The notes under the pieces are model-generated. The model ran no database searches. It was given only the letters and a program-made list of their open reading frames with translations, and was not told the origin of the DNA. Shown piece by piece: positions 8,536 through 15,393 of a stretch of 36,196 bases of DNA. Both the position numbers and the translations under genes were made by a program. Within the stretch, counting starts at the first letter, position 1; each line of letters starts with the position of its first letter. This DNA comes from a virus: the IMG/VR virus record IMGVR_UViG_3300025168_000266, positions 1 through 36,196 of that record. The stretch is one strand, 5' to 3'.

Positions 8536-8972
8536 TAGAACAACTCAAGAAAGAATTAGAAATAGACGAGGGATGCGTCAAAAAGATTTATCTGGACCAT
8601 CTGGGCTATAAAACCTGCGGCATTGGTCATTTGTGTAAGGAAGGCGAACCGGAGTGGCGTTTAAACGTAGGCGACCCCGTTAGCGATGAACGGATTGCAG
8701 AGTTATTCGCCGCCGATATTGGATGGGTTATAGCAGACTGCAAACAGGTATTCCCAGAGTTCGATACCTTACCACGAGAAGTGAAGCTCGTAATAAGCAA
8801 CATGATGTTCAACATGGGGCTGCCAAAATTCCTTGGTTTCAAGCATTTTATCGCTGCCGTCCACAACAAAGCCTGGGAAAGAGCGGCTGCTGAAATGGCA
8901 GACTCACGCTGGAATGAACAGGTTCCAGCGCGAAGCAACCGTCTTATAAAACGAATGGAAGCAGTCGAGTAA
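8532..8972 (+). CDS. T4-type lysozyme (glycoside hydrolase 24) endolysin, 146 residues
   Basis: The N-terminal motif IDEG...KIYLD...YKTCGIGH aligns with T4 lysozyme and places the catalytic residues at Glu13, Asp22 and Thr28 (Glu11/Asp20/Thr26 in T4). The remainder matches the helical lysozyme lobe, including a FNMGLPKFLGFKHF segment and a conserved Trp/Arg-containing C-terminal part. There is no signal peptide or anchor, so release should depend on a holin. It is preceded by GGGAG. It is the last gene of the rightward operon, and its stop codon directly abuts the stop of the convergent GcrA gene. Confidence 0.93.
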   Translation: MIEQLKKELEIDEGCVKKIYLDHLGYKTCGIGHLCKEGEPEWRLNVGDPVSDERIAELFAADIGWVIADCKQVFPEFDTLPREVKLVISNMMFNMGLPKFLGFKHFIAAVHNKAWERAAAEMADSRWNEQVPARSNRLIKRMEAVE

Positions 8973-9386
8973 TCACAGCACGCTTGTCATGTGGCTACCC
9001 CATCCCACGACTGGGCGAGGGTATATCCGACCTTTGCCCTCAACTTTAAATTTGTCGCCTTGCAAGCGTTGCCGGTAACAGCGTTTATAGTGATCCTTAC
9101 AATAAACGCTCGTACTGGCTCCAGGCGTTACCTCCTCCCCACAATAATGGTACGGATAGTCGCCCATCGGAAACTGGCACCCTGCCGCCTTTGCTGGAGG
9201 TACCAACGCCACCACAGCAACCTTCGCCGGTTTAGGCTCCCCAGCGGCGGCCCCAATCCGGTTTATCTTTCCAATTATCGAATTGCGGCTTCGATGCAGT
9301 ACCGATCCAATGTGCCGCGCAGTCTTTCCAGCCTCCCACAATATTCTCATTGTATTGATCTCGGCTTCTGTCCACTCTTTTTTCAT
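8973..9386 (-). CDS. gcrA: GcrA-like transcription regulator, 137 residues
   Basis: The N-terminus is a GcrA helix-turn-helix: EWTEAEINTMRILWEAG, then a turn, then RSRNSIIGKINRIG. The C-terminus has the GcrA signature of spaced Cys/His residues (CQFPMGD, HYCG, VYCKDHY). In Caulobacter and relatives GcrA binds sigma70 and activates promoters carrying CcrM-methylated GANTC sites. The phage copy probably modifies or copies that host programme. The start was set at 9386: a GGGAGA precedes it and the ATG overlaps the upstream stop as ATGA (9383-9386). A longer open frame to 9536 is less likely because it would lie inside the upstream gene. It is the last gene of the leftward operon. Confidence 0.88.
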   Translation of the reverse strand: MKKEWTEAEINTMRILWEAGKTARHIGSVLHRSRNSIIGKINRIGAAAGEPKPAKVAVVALVPPAKAAGCQFPMGDYPYHYCGEEVTPGASTSVYCKDHYKRCYRQRLQGDKFKVEGKGRIYPRPVVGWGSHMTSVL

Positions 9387-9721
9387 CTCATTCTCCCTCG
9401 CCTGGCTCTCAGGCGTATTTCTCGTAATTTCTCTGAGGTCCGGCGAACCTTTGCTTTGTGCAATTGCTGCCGGATCGAGTTTGGCGTTCGGCCAAACCGC
9501 GCACTCAGGCTGTCGATATCGTCCCCGGCACGCCAAGCGTTAAATAGACGTTGCAGGTCGGGGCCTGTCCAGACCTTGGGAACTGCTTTCTTTACCTTGT
9601 CGTCGTCTTCCAAGGCCTCACGGGCAATATTCGCATACCACGCTGCGCCCTCAGTGGGAATTAGGCTTGCGACATCCACTATATCCTGCAAGGCTTGCCG
9701 GAGATCGTCTATTCTTGTCAT
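9383..9721 (-). CDS. Helix-turn-helix protein related to the GcrA DNA-binding part, 112 residues
   Basis: From about residue 50 it carries VWTGPDLQRLFNAWRAG, then GRTPNSIRQQLHKA. This aligns without gaps over about 40 residues to the HTH of the adjacent GcrA gene, with 9 identities including W-T, W-x-A-G and R-x-x-N-S-I. The GcrA Cys/His C-terminal part is missing and the end is strongly basic (RLRARRGRMR). It is therefore probably a second, divergent GcrA-type DNA-binding protein, perhaps from an old tandem duplication. Start 9721 overlaps the upstream stop as ATGA with GAAGAA before it. An in-frame ATG at 9736 is possible. Confidence 0.7.
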   Translation of the reverse strand: MTRIDDLRQALQDIVDVASLIPTEGAAWYANIAREALEDDDKVKKAVPKVWTGPDLQRLFNAWRAGDDIDSLSARFGRTPNSIRQQLHKAKVRRTSEKLREIRLRARRGRMR

Positions 9722-9960
9722 TTCTTCAACAGCCATTCATATTTGGTTGTTTTGGTTTCACAGCCGCCGCAGGTCAAATGTTTCCACGCAAAATTCTTGA
9801 CGTGTTCAGTCCTATTACATTTAGGGCAATAAACGTCTCGCCCGCCGCCTTTTGGGGCGTGTGTCCATTTTGGTACCGGTACGAATTGATTACTGAGCGG
9901 CGTATCTTCGATCCACTCCGGTTTTGGAGTTAAAAACAGGCTTTTGATAAATTTGAACAT
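9718..9960 (-). CDS. Small zinc-ribbon protein, 80 residues
   Basis: Two CxxC knuckles (CPKC near residue 45 and CGGC near 64) separated by about 16 residues form a zinc ribbon, in the second half of the protein. The N-terminal half is short and aromatic/basic. Small zinc-ribbon proteins are common in phage early operons; DNA, RNA or protein binding is possible and no specific role can be given. Its stop overlaps the next gene's start as ATGA. Confidence 0.7.
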   Translation of the reverse strand: MFKFIKSLFLTPKPEWIEDTPLSNQFVPVPKWTHAPKGGGRDVYCPKCNRTEHVKNFAWKHLTCGGCETKTTKYEWLLKK

Positions 9961-9969
9961 CTTTTGCTC

Positions 9970-10035
9970 CTATCCAAAAACAATATAAACTGATGTCATT
10001 GACAACATAAAGGCAAACCAACCCAGCGTCTCCAT
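9970..10035 (-). CDS. Possible 21-residue hydrophobic peptide
   Basis: An ATG at 10035 overlaps the stop of the gene upstream (TGATG). It encodes a 21-residue, almost wholly hydrophobic peptide starting METLGWFAFML and ending VYIVFG, long enough for one membrane span. It fills the gap between two coupled genes, and translational coupling could supply initiation. Two longer frames also cross this stretch (9970-10176 and 9890-10144 minus), but they lie inside the better-supported neighbours. The call is tentative because so short a frame can arise by chance. Confidence 0.35.
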   Translation of the reverse strand: METLGWFAFMLSMTSVYIVFG

Positions 10036-10223
10036 CACTTTGAAGCGTTTTGGATGTGAACCTTGAGCAGGTTGCTCTTGGTCTGTTCGGACAGGCGAGT
10101 CTTGTCTGCTTCCTCGAAGTCTTTCCAGTCGGTTTCCAGACCAATGGTTTTGCGGTATTCCGTAATGCCGGGCCATTTGGTTTCTCCTTTTAAAAACTGT
10201 TTAAACTCTTCTAGCATTGTCAT
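10035..10223 (-). CDS. Small hypothetical protein, 62 residues
   Basis: This is a charged, helical small protein (about residues 1-62, many Lys/Glu) with no recognisable domain. The start at 10223 overlaps the upstream stop as ATGA (10220-10223). A second ATG two codons later (10217) is equally usable. Of three overlapping frames here I prefer this one because it fits the stop/start chain of the operon and has a soluble-protein composition. Confidence 0.6.
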   Translation of the reverse strand: MTMLEEFKQFLKGETKWPGITEYRKTIGLETDWKDFEEADKTRLSEQTKSNLLKVHIQNASK

Positions 10224-10444
10224 GCTACCAATTCCTTTCTCTGATTCTCCAGGTACAGATCAATGCTGCAATCTAAATCTGCACCAAGGCTAGCCTGTGT
10301 CGTGCCATCTTCTTGCAACTCAAGAATGGCGTAAGCATCATAATCATAGGCGATTATATCGCCAATCGCGTCATCCCAAGACGCGAAGGTTTGTTCGGCG
10401 GCGATTACTGCGCCGCCTTTTTCAATGAGGATTGTGTAGATCAT
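10220..10444 (-). CDS. Small acidic hypothetical protein, 74 residues
   Basis: An AAAGGAAA Shine-Dalgarno precedes ATG 10444. The protein is acidic (many Asp/Glu between residues 20 and 60) with a beta-type N-terminus (MIYTILIEKGGAVI) and an AYDYDAYAIL motif. I do not recognise the family. Small acidic early phage proteins often bind host proteins or mimic DNA, but nothing here proves that. About 66 bases separate it from the nuclease gene upstream, enough for a separate promoter, though I see no convincing one. Confidence 0.6.
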   Translation of the reverse strand: MIYTILIEKGGAVIAAEQTFASWDDAIGDIIAYDYDAYAILELQEDGTTQASLGADLDCSIDLYLENQRKELVA

Positions 10445-10510
10445 TTTAATTTCCTTTTTCCTGAGCGGTCAGATTATCTAGTTGCTCAATATTTAATCAC
10501 CTTAAATTGT

Positions 10511-10858
10511 TTATCCCCAAGTGTAAACACCTACATCACACAAAGATGTGATTTTATTTTTAGCATCCTCGCAGCCGTATCCAATGATCACCGTGTCGCC
10601 GCACGATTCTAGATATTTAATCCACTCCTTTTGAGGTGGTGAAAGTTTTCCGCCTTTCTCACGTTTCATCTCGACCCAGCATCGCCAGTACGGAATGTAT
10701 AGATCAGGCACTCCAGCCGAGACGCCTTCGGCCTTCAGCTTTGCACCTGTGGTGCGGCTCCGTTGCCCGCCGTTTGGAATGGCAAATATCCGCGCCTCCT
10801 TGTGCGTCTGTCGCATCCACATAACGAATTCAGCCTGTTCAAGGTGTTCTGATTTCAT
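10511..10858 (-). CDS. VRR-NUC domain nuclease, 115 residues
   Basis: The whole protein is a VRR-NUC domain, a small PD-(D/E)XK fold. It has HLEQAEFVMWMRQ at the start, then AIPNGGQRSR, the catalytic GVPDLYIP, VEMK (acid-x-Lys) and LSPPQKEWIKYL. The phage type usually stands alone, as here, and is thought to act on branched or nicked DNA together with an SF2 helicase. The adjacent helicase gene fits, and the two overlap as ATGA (10855-10858). Start 10858 was chosen because AGGAG sits 6 bases before it; the ATG at 10864 would leave no spacing. A frame extending to 10930 lies within the helicase gene. Confidence 0.88.
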   Translation of the reverse strand: MKSEHLEQAEFVMWMRQTHKEARIFAIPNGGQRSRTTGAKLKAEGVSAGVPDLYIPYWRCWVEMKREKGGKLSPPQKEWIKYLESCGDTVIIGYGCEDAKNKITSLCDVGVYTWG

Positions 10859-12435
10859 CCCCATCTCCTGTTTGTTACGCGGTAAAATTTTCCATCCTGC
10901 CGGAATTTTATAATCCCCGGCGGCTCGCACGCATTCATTTCATCGACCAGGTAGTCCAGGTCTGAATTGTCCCGGTCAAAATTAGCGCCACATTTCATCG
11001 CTATCTCCGCGAATAATGTTCTCGATTTTTGTCCGGCGTAACCTTCGTGCAAAACGGTCAAATATTCGTTCACAGGCTTGTCGGACAATGCCCCGTAATA
11101 TGTAACCAAAAGCATCTCCTTGCCGCTTGTGCGGCTTGTGTGGCGTCTCCACTGCCACTCGGTGACTTGCATACCGTCGGTGTCGAGTCCCATTATATCT
11201 AAATTATGCAAAACAGGCTTTGGTTTTGGCGGAGGTGGAAACATATAGCCACAGTCTGGACATACTTTGGCTGACAGGTGAACGATGGAATTGCACTCCG
11301 GGCAGTATTTTATGGGTGCTTCACCGTTCCCAGCCTTGCGGCCAGGATCAATATTAGTAATTGGTCCGTGCGATTCCACCACGCCCGCGAAGTCTAAAAC
11401 TCGACAGTGATCCGTGTGTAATTTTGGGCGCATTCCCCGCCCTGCCATTTGAACGTATAGGCTCGCGCTCGCGGTCGGTCGCAGCATGGCAATCATATCA
11501 ATGTCGGGATGATCAAACCCGGTCGTCAGGACGTTGGCATTTGTCACTGCCTTAATTTTGCCTGATTTAAAATCAGCGATGATTTCAGCGCGTTCGTTTT
11601 TCGGTGTCCCGCCCGTGATTGTCGCCGCGCTAATACCGCGATCTAATAATTCATTTCGAATATTGTGGGAATGCTCGACGCCAACGCAAAATATTAGCCA
11701 GGATTTTCGGTCGCCAGCCTGAGCAATTATTTCATCGGCGACTGGCCCGTTGATTTCCTTCCGGTCAACTGCTGCTTGCAGTTCGCTTTCAATATATTCA
11801 CCGCCGCGCTTGTGGACGCCATCAGCTGATATCTTTGCTACCGTTACCTTGGATTGCAGCGGTGCAAGATGCTTTTTATAGACTAGCTCTTCAATGCTGG
11901 TCGGGGTAATGATATCGGCGAACAGCGCCGGGTCGTCTGTTATAAGGCCATGGCCCAACCGATACGGCGTGGCCGTCAGCCCAATCACTCGCATCGCCGG
12001 ATTAATACGCGCCAAGGCGTCGATCAACTTTCGATAGCCGCCCTCCTGCTTGTGCGAAACGAGGTGACATTCGTCGATCAGCACCAAATCAAAGTGGCCA
12101 AGCGCGGCGGGATCAACGCGCCTGATCGACTGAATGCTGCCAAACGTAATGTCATCAAATCGCTTTGAGCCAAGGCCAGCCGAGTAAATGCCGAGCGGTA
12201 CTTGAGGCCAGTGTTGCCGCAATTTCTCCGCATTCTGTTCGATCAGTTCCTTAACGTGCGTCAACATTAAAATGCGCGTATCCGGCCACTGCATCTTGGC
12301 GTCCTGGCACACCGCCGCGATAATGTGTGATTTGCCGGACCCGGTCGGCAACTCAATGCACGGGTGACCTTTGTGACCATCCGCAAACCATTTGTATAAC
12401 TGGTCGATGGTGCGTTGCTGGTATTCACGTAGCAT
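10855..12435 (-). CDS. Superfamily 2 DEAD/DEAH-type DNA helicase, 526 residues
   Basis: Motif I PTGSGKS is at residues 30-36, motif II DECH at 121-124, motif III GLTATP follows, and motif VI-type QMAGRGMRP lies in the second RecA-like lobe. After the helicase core come four cysteines (CPECN...CPDCGY), a zinc ribbon. The remainder (about 415-526) is a C-terminal accessory domain ending in FYRVTNRRWG. It resembles phage helicases of the RecQ/UvsW-like or ERCC3-like group that unwind branched DNA. It probably works with the VRR-NUC nuclease next to it in recombination-dependent replication or repair. Start 12435 has GAGGA at 8-base spacing; the frame open to 12516 is inside the upstream gene. 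Confidence 0.9.
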   Translation of the reverse strand: MLREYQQRTIDQLYKWFADGHKGHPCIELPTGSGKSHIIAAVCQDAKMQWPDTRILMLTHVKELIEQNAEKLRQHWPQVPLGIYSAGLGSKRFDDITFGSIQSIRRVDPAALGHFDLVLIDECHLVSHKQEGGYRKLIDALARINPAMRVIGLTATPYRLGHGLITDDPALFADIITPTSIEELVYKKHLAPLQSKVTVAKISADGVHKRGGEYIESELQAAVDRKEINGPVADEIIAQAGDRKSWLIFCVGVEHSHNIRNELLDRGISAATITGGTPKNERAEIIADFKSGKIKAVTNANVLTTGFDHPDIDMIAMLRPTASASLYVQMAGRGMRPKLHTDHCRVLDFAGVVESHGPITNIDPGRKAGNGEAPIKYCPECNSIVHLSAKVCPDCGYMFPPPPKPKPVLHNLDIMGLDTDGMQVTEWQWRRHTSRTSGKEMLLVTYYGALSDKPVNEYLTVLHEGYAGQKSRTLFAEIAMKCGANFDRDNSDLDYLVDEMNACEPPGIIKFRQDGKFYRVTNRRWG

Positions 12436-12925
12436 TGTGCAAATCCTCAATATATTCGAGCAATTGCCATCCACTAACAGCAACGCGATAGCCCGCCTTG
12501 CGCCTGGGAGCATCAAGTTTGACTGACCCCAGTAAATCGTCCGAGATCAGTTTTTCAGCGCGGGAGCGGGTCAACCCAAAAGCGGATAAATCAGACAAAT
12601 CATAAAACGGTTTTAAAGTTGTCACCATGTGCGTCAATCTTGTCTTCGACTTCTCAATATAAGTGATAACCCTTTTCTTTTTCGGAGGTTTTGTTTTAAG
12701 TTTATTGTGCAAAGGCTTTTCTGCCTGAATTGCATCTGTCTCTGCAATCATGGCCGCCTTCCTAGTTTCAAACTCATCAATCTCTATTCTTTTTATATCC
12801 CTCGCCCACGGCGAACAGTGTATATGCTCCGAGGTTCGTTTTATTGCGTTGAGGGAGATGCCGACGTACAGCAACACGTTATCGTCGTCAAAATGGCGGT
12901 ATAGATTTGTTTTTCCGTTTTCCAT
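12425..12925 (-). CDS. GIY-YIG nuclease-like protein with C-terminal HTH, 166 residues
   Basis: Residues 7-75 form a GIY-YIG fold: NLYRHFD and LLYVGIS for the two beta strands, an Arg in AIKRTSEH, a Glu in AETDAI and a final Asn in PLHN. After a basic linker (PPKKKRV) residues 115-163 resemble an excisionase/MerR-type winged helix (FGLTRSRAEKLISDD, then YRVAVSGWQLLEYI). The combination suggests a nuclease directed to a sequence or structure by the HTH, possibly a free-standing homing-type or repair enzyme. It couples to the upstream nuclease by a one-base TAATG overlap and to the helicase downstream by an 11-base overlap. Confidence 0.75.
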   Translation of the reverse strand: MENGKTNLYRHFDDDNVLLYVGISLNAIKRTSEHIHCSPWARDIKRIEIDEFETRKAAMIAETDAIQAEKPLHNKLKTKPPKKKRVITYIEKSKTRLTHMVTTLKPFYDLSDLSAFGLTRSRAEKLISDDLLGSVKLDAPRRKAGYRVAVSGWQLLEYIEDLHNAT

Positions 12926-13959
12926 TAGATCACCCTCACTACTTCAGCGCCGGGAAATGTGCCCTTTACAGCCGCCACAGTTTCATTGGCGCAAGCCTCT
13001 CCGCCAGCGATCAACTCCTTGCTGGAAAAAGTAAAGGCGTCAGCCTCGCCGTTGCGAATATCCTTGCCATCTATGTCATAGATTGCCTCATGCGGATCGT
13101 TGCTGTCCTTGATAGTCCACGGGACCATATCAGGGTGCAGCACATGGCTTTCGCAGCCGACCTTCTGAAAGTCGCCGGGGATGTTTTGACTTTCCCATCG
13201 GGCGCAAGACCAGGTGCCGTCATCTTCCGGTGTGGCGTGCGCGCATGTCCGGCAGTTCACTTCTTGCGTCAACTGCTCCTTGTGGCAAAAGCTGTGCGCC
13301 GCGCAAAACTTGCATTGATACCAACTTGCGTTGGTCGATATCGGCGGTGGAATGCGCTCCGTGGTTGATATCCGCTTGCCGCGCTTTATCAAGTCACCGG
13401 CTGACTCTCTGTCGAGCGTGACCCGCTCAGTATATAGCGCATCGTCGTCCTTGCAGACCGCGACATATAACGCGCGGTTAATTGATGCCCCGGCCATGTA
13501 GACCTGCATTTGAGACCAGTGCATCGGCTTGGATTCTTTGACGCCTTTCTTGCACAGATCAGAGAATGACTTTTTATTGTGCGTTTTTATTTCCAATATG
13601 TGTCGCGTTTTGGTGGCCCCAGGAACGCCGGATTCAATAATGCCGTCGACCGAGCCGCCCAGATGACCGCCAAAATCTAAGCGCCTTTGATCGTCGCCGG
13701 TCTCCGTGATGTTTAATCCAATGGCCTCCAGGTCGCTGACCACGATGGATTCCTCATTGTGTCCGCGCCGGAATAGCCGCCGGATGCGACCGGGAAACTT
13801 CTCACGTACCGCCCAGCGGAATGATAGCCACATCCATCTTTCGCAGTGGTGACCCAGGCCGGAGCCGCCCATGTGAAGCCTTGGCTCGTCGTCCTGGTCG
13901 GCGTGGTGATCGTCAATCATGTTGGCGATTGTGTGGATGGGTTCGTCTATTTTAGTCAT
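12925..13959 (-). CDS. RecB/Cas4-type PD-(D/E)XK exonuclease with predicted Fe-S cluster, 344 residues
   Basis: The nuclease motifs are GSVDGI (Asp105), LEIKTHN (Glu123, Lys125) and WSQMQVYM (Gln150/152). One cysteine near the N-terminus (Cys39, in GHHCERWMWLSFR) and three after the core (Cys216, Cys219, Cys225) match the one-plus-three arrangement that holds a 4Fe-4S cluster in Cas4 and AddB nucleases. A further Cys-rich stretch (236-252) may form a zinc site. In this context it is the likely 5' exonuclease that creates ends for the Sak4/DUF669 module. Its start overlaps the methyltransferase stop as ATGA. The Fe-S cluster is inferred from spacing only. Confidence 0.85.
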   Translation of the reverse strand: MTKIDEPIHTIANMIDDHHADQDDEPRLHMGGSGLGHHCERWMWLSFRWAVREKFPGRIRRLFRRGHNEESIVVSDLEAIGLNITETGDDQRRLDFGGHLGGSVDGIIESGVPGATKTRHILEIKTHNKKSFSDLCKKGVKESKPMHWSQMQVYMAGASINRALYVAVCKDDDALYTERVTLDRESAGDLIKRGKRISTTERIPPPISTNASWYQCKFCAAHSFCHKEQLTQEVNCRTCAHATPEDDGTWSCARWESQNIPGDFQKVGCESHVLHPDMVPWTIKDSNDPHEAIYDIDGKDIRNGEADAFTFSSKELIAGGEACANETVAAVKGTFPGAEVVRVI

Positions 13960-14477
13960 GGTAGTCTCCCAAAGAATTCTGTCTGGTTGCCGCTAGGTGC
14001 GTTGAACAAATACCAGGCGCAATTGTCCTTACCCGTCATCTTGCTGTCGGGAATCCATTTGACGCGCCCGATTGAAACAATCTTTTTGCAACGCAGCATG
14101 TAAGGTTCGGATTGACGTGTGTGCATCCAATCTGCGTCGAACAGCAACCACGTTGGCGCAATGCTGGATAGGTGCGTGATCAGCGGGTGCAGAATATCTC
14201 TGTCCCAAGGCGGGTTGGTTACGAACGTGTCGCCTACACATTTTTTAATATCAAAAGCATCTTTTCTTTCGATTTGCGACATCTGCGGCTCTATGTCAGA
14301 CATTGAACTGCATATCCTTCCCGTGCTTTCCAGGATATCAACTAATGCCGCATTCCCGGCGCACGGTTCATCAAAGCTAACATATGGATCAAGATGCGGC
14401 AGCAGTGGGGTAACAGCGGCATACGGGGTTGGGTAGAAATCCCGGTCGCGCCGCTCAAAGTTTGATCTTTTCCCCAT
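13956..14477 (-). CDS. Adenine-methyltransferase-like protein, 173 residues
   Basis: The layout is that of a class I SAM-dependent N6-adenine methyltransferase: DFYPTPYA at 13-20, a SAM-binding motif DEPCAGNAAL at 36-45, an acidic DIEP at 61-64 and a catalytic-type NPPW at 88-91. It lacks any clear target-recognition domain and is short, so it may be a minimal DNA methyltransferase or an inactive relative. The start ATG 14477 lies right behind the U-tract of a predicted terminator (14480-14511) and has no Shine-Dalgarno. Translation probably depends on special conditions or an unrecognised transcript. Downstream it couples as ATGA to the exonuclease. Confidence 0.78.
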   Translation of the reverse strand: MGKRSNFERRDRDFYPTPYAAVTPLLPHLDPYVSFDEPCAGNAALVDILESTGRICSSMSDIEPQMSQIERKDAFDIKKCVGDTFVTNPPWDRDILHPLITHLSSIAPTWLLFDADWMHTRQSEPYMLRCKKIVSIGRVKWIPDSKMTGKDNCAWYLFNAPSGNQTEFFGRLP

Positions 14478-14479
14478 GT

Positions 14480-14511
14480 AAAAAAAATGGCTGGGGTTAT
14501 TAGCCCCAGCC
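14480..14511 (-). terminator. Rho-independent terminator between DUF669 gene and methyltransferase gene
   Basis: An 8-bp perfect stem (14504-14511 pairing with 14489-14496, GGCTGGGG/CCCCAGCC, 7-base loop) is followed in the minus direction by eight T residues (14480-14487, after one A). It begins about 6 bases after the DUF669 stop and ends two bases before the methyltransferase ATG. It probably reduces expression of the downstream half of the operon unless readthrough occurs. Confidence 0.85.
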
Positions 14512-14517
14512 TCTCCC

Positions 14518-15009
14518 CTATTTTGCAGCCCATGGCGGTGATGCGGATGTCGCAGTCGATGCCGTTGCTGCTGGTTTCGATTTGCTAACCGCTGGCGGGG
14601 CGGACCCGTTCGCGGCCTTGAAGCCCTTGATTTCATTGCCTGGGCCATAGTTAGGATCATTTTTGACCGTAACCTTGATTTGTAGGCTACCGCCCAAAAG
14701 CTGGTCCGAATCTTCCAGCTTTGCCAGCCCGATCGCTCGCATGATCGTGCCTAATTGTTGTCGGCCGATCTCCTCAGCCTTCGGGTTTGGATTTCTGGTG
14801 TTAAGGTTACACCAGACAACCCGGCCTTGATATTCTGGGCCAATAATGTCGAACCTAACCGCGATGTATTTCCCGGTACCGGCCTTGGTATCCTTCGCAT
14901 CTGCGCCGGAAATGCTGGCCGTGTACCAACCGGCTGGGACCGGTGTGAAATCCCGTGTCGCCTCAACTGGCATATCTTTTATGTCGAATGTCTCTTCTAA
15001 AAAACCCAT
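14518..15009 (-). CDS. DUF669 family protein, probable single-strand DNA-binding partner of Sak4, 163 residues
   Basis: The pattern PAGWYTASISGADAKDTKAG, YIAVRFDIIGPEYQGR and VVWCNLNTRNPNPKAEEIGR is that of DUF669, an OB-fold-like phage family. It is usually encoded beside an AAA-type recombination ATPase and is believed to coat single-stranded DNA. The last 30 residues are a flexible Ala/Ser/Pro/Lys tail ending PPWAAK, comparable in form to SSB tails though not acidic. AAAGGA precedes ATG 15009. The frame that stays open to 15066 enters the preceding gene. The gene ends just before a strong terminator. Confidence 0.85.
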   Translation of the reverse strand: MGFLEETFDIKDMPVEATRDFTPVPAGWYTASISGADAKDTKAGTGKYIAVRFDIIGPEYQGRVVWCNLNTRNPNPKAEEIGRQQLGTIMRAIGLAKLEDSDQLLGGSLQIKVTVKNDPNYGPGNEIKGFKAANGSAPPAVSKSKPAATASTATSASPPWAAK

Positions 15010-15013
15010 TTTT

Positions 15014-15391
15014 TTATTCCTTTGTAATAGTGAATGATGCCCGGTTGGGCGTGGTCGTGATGCCATCCGAAAATGGATCGGTGATAGTCTTGGCGGCGTC
15101 CTTCCACACCTTTAAATTTAAATCCGGTTTCCAGCGAAACAGCGTTGAAAGATGCTCTTGCAGATCATTCTCCGCTGCGATTTCTTGGACCTTTTTACTG
15201 TCCACCTTGTGGCTGACGCGGTTGGTGATTTTGATCTCAAAAGGACCGGCCTTGTGCGTCGTGACACCTTCAGCAGAATTCAGCTTTAATTCTGAAAGGA
15301 TGGCGTCCTCAGCCGACCGGCGAAACTCGACGGCTTGCTTTTCCGATATCTTTGCCGCCATCCATTGCGCGGCGAGTTGGTCTATGCTCAT
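15014..15391 (-). CDS. Conserved phage protein of the recombination module, 125 residues
   Basis: The N-terminal half (MSIDQLAAQWMAAKISEKQAVEFRRSAED) is a helical pair like that in small proteins found between Sak4-type ATPases and SSB-like genes. The second half has a beta-type segment (GVTTHKAGPFEIKITNRVSH) and then a helix. It may assist the ATPase or the nuclease, but no catalytic motif is visible. Start 15391 follows AGGGAG and lies two bases after the Sak4 stop; the ORF open to 15478 runs inside that gene. Confidence 0.7.
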   Translation of the reverse strand: MSIDQLAAQWMAAKISEKQAVEFRRSAEDAILSELKLNSAEGVTTHKAGPFEIKITNRVSHKVDSKKVQEIAAENDLQEHLSTLFRWKPDLNLKVWKDAAKTITDPFSDGITTTPNRASFTITKE

Positions 15392-15393
15392 AA

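Noticed and set aside
8991-9800. A 269-codon open frame on the plus strand opposite the GcrA gene and its neighbours
   Set aside because: It lies antisense to three minus-strand genes that have recognisable domains and stop/start coupling. Its product has no domain and an unusual composition.
9890-10176. Two further minus-strand frames (9890-10144 and 9970-10176)
   Set aside because: They overlap the zinc-ribbon gene and the 62-residue gene in other frames. Only the chain 10444-10220-10035 has regular ATGA-type couplings.
10521-10528. GTGTAAAC, the same 8-mer as at 16936-16943 in the promoter region, as a second operator
   Set aside because: It lies in the end of the VRR-NUC coding sequence, and one extra 8-mer in 36 kb is expected by chance.
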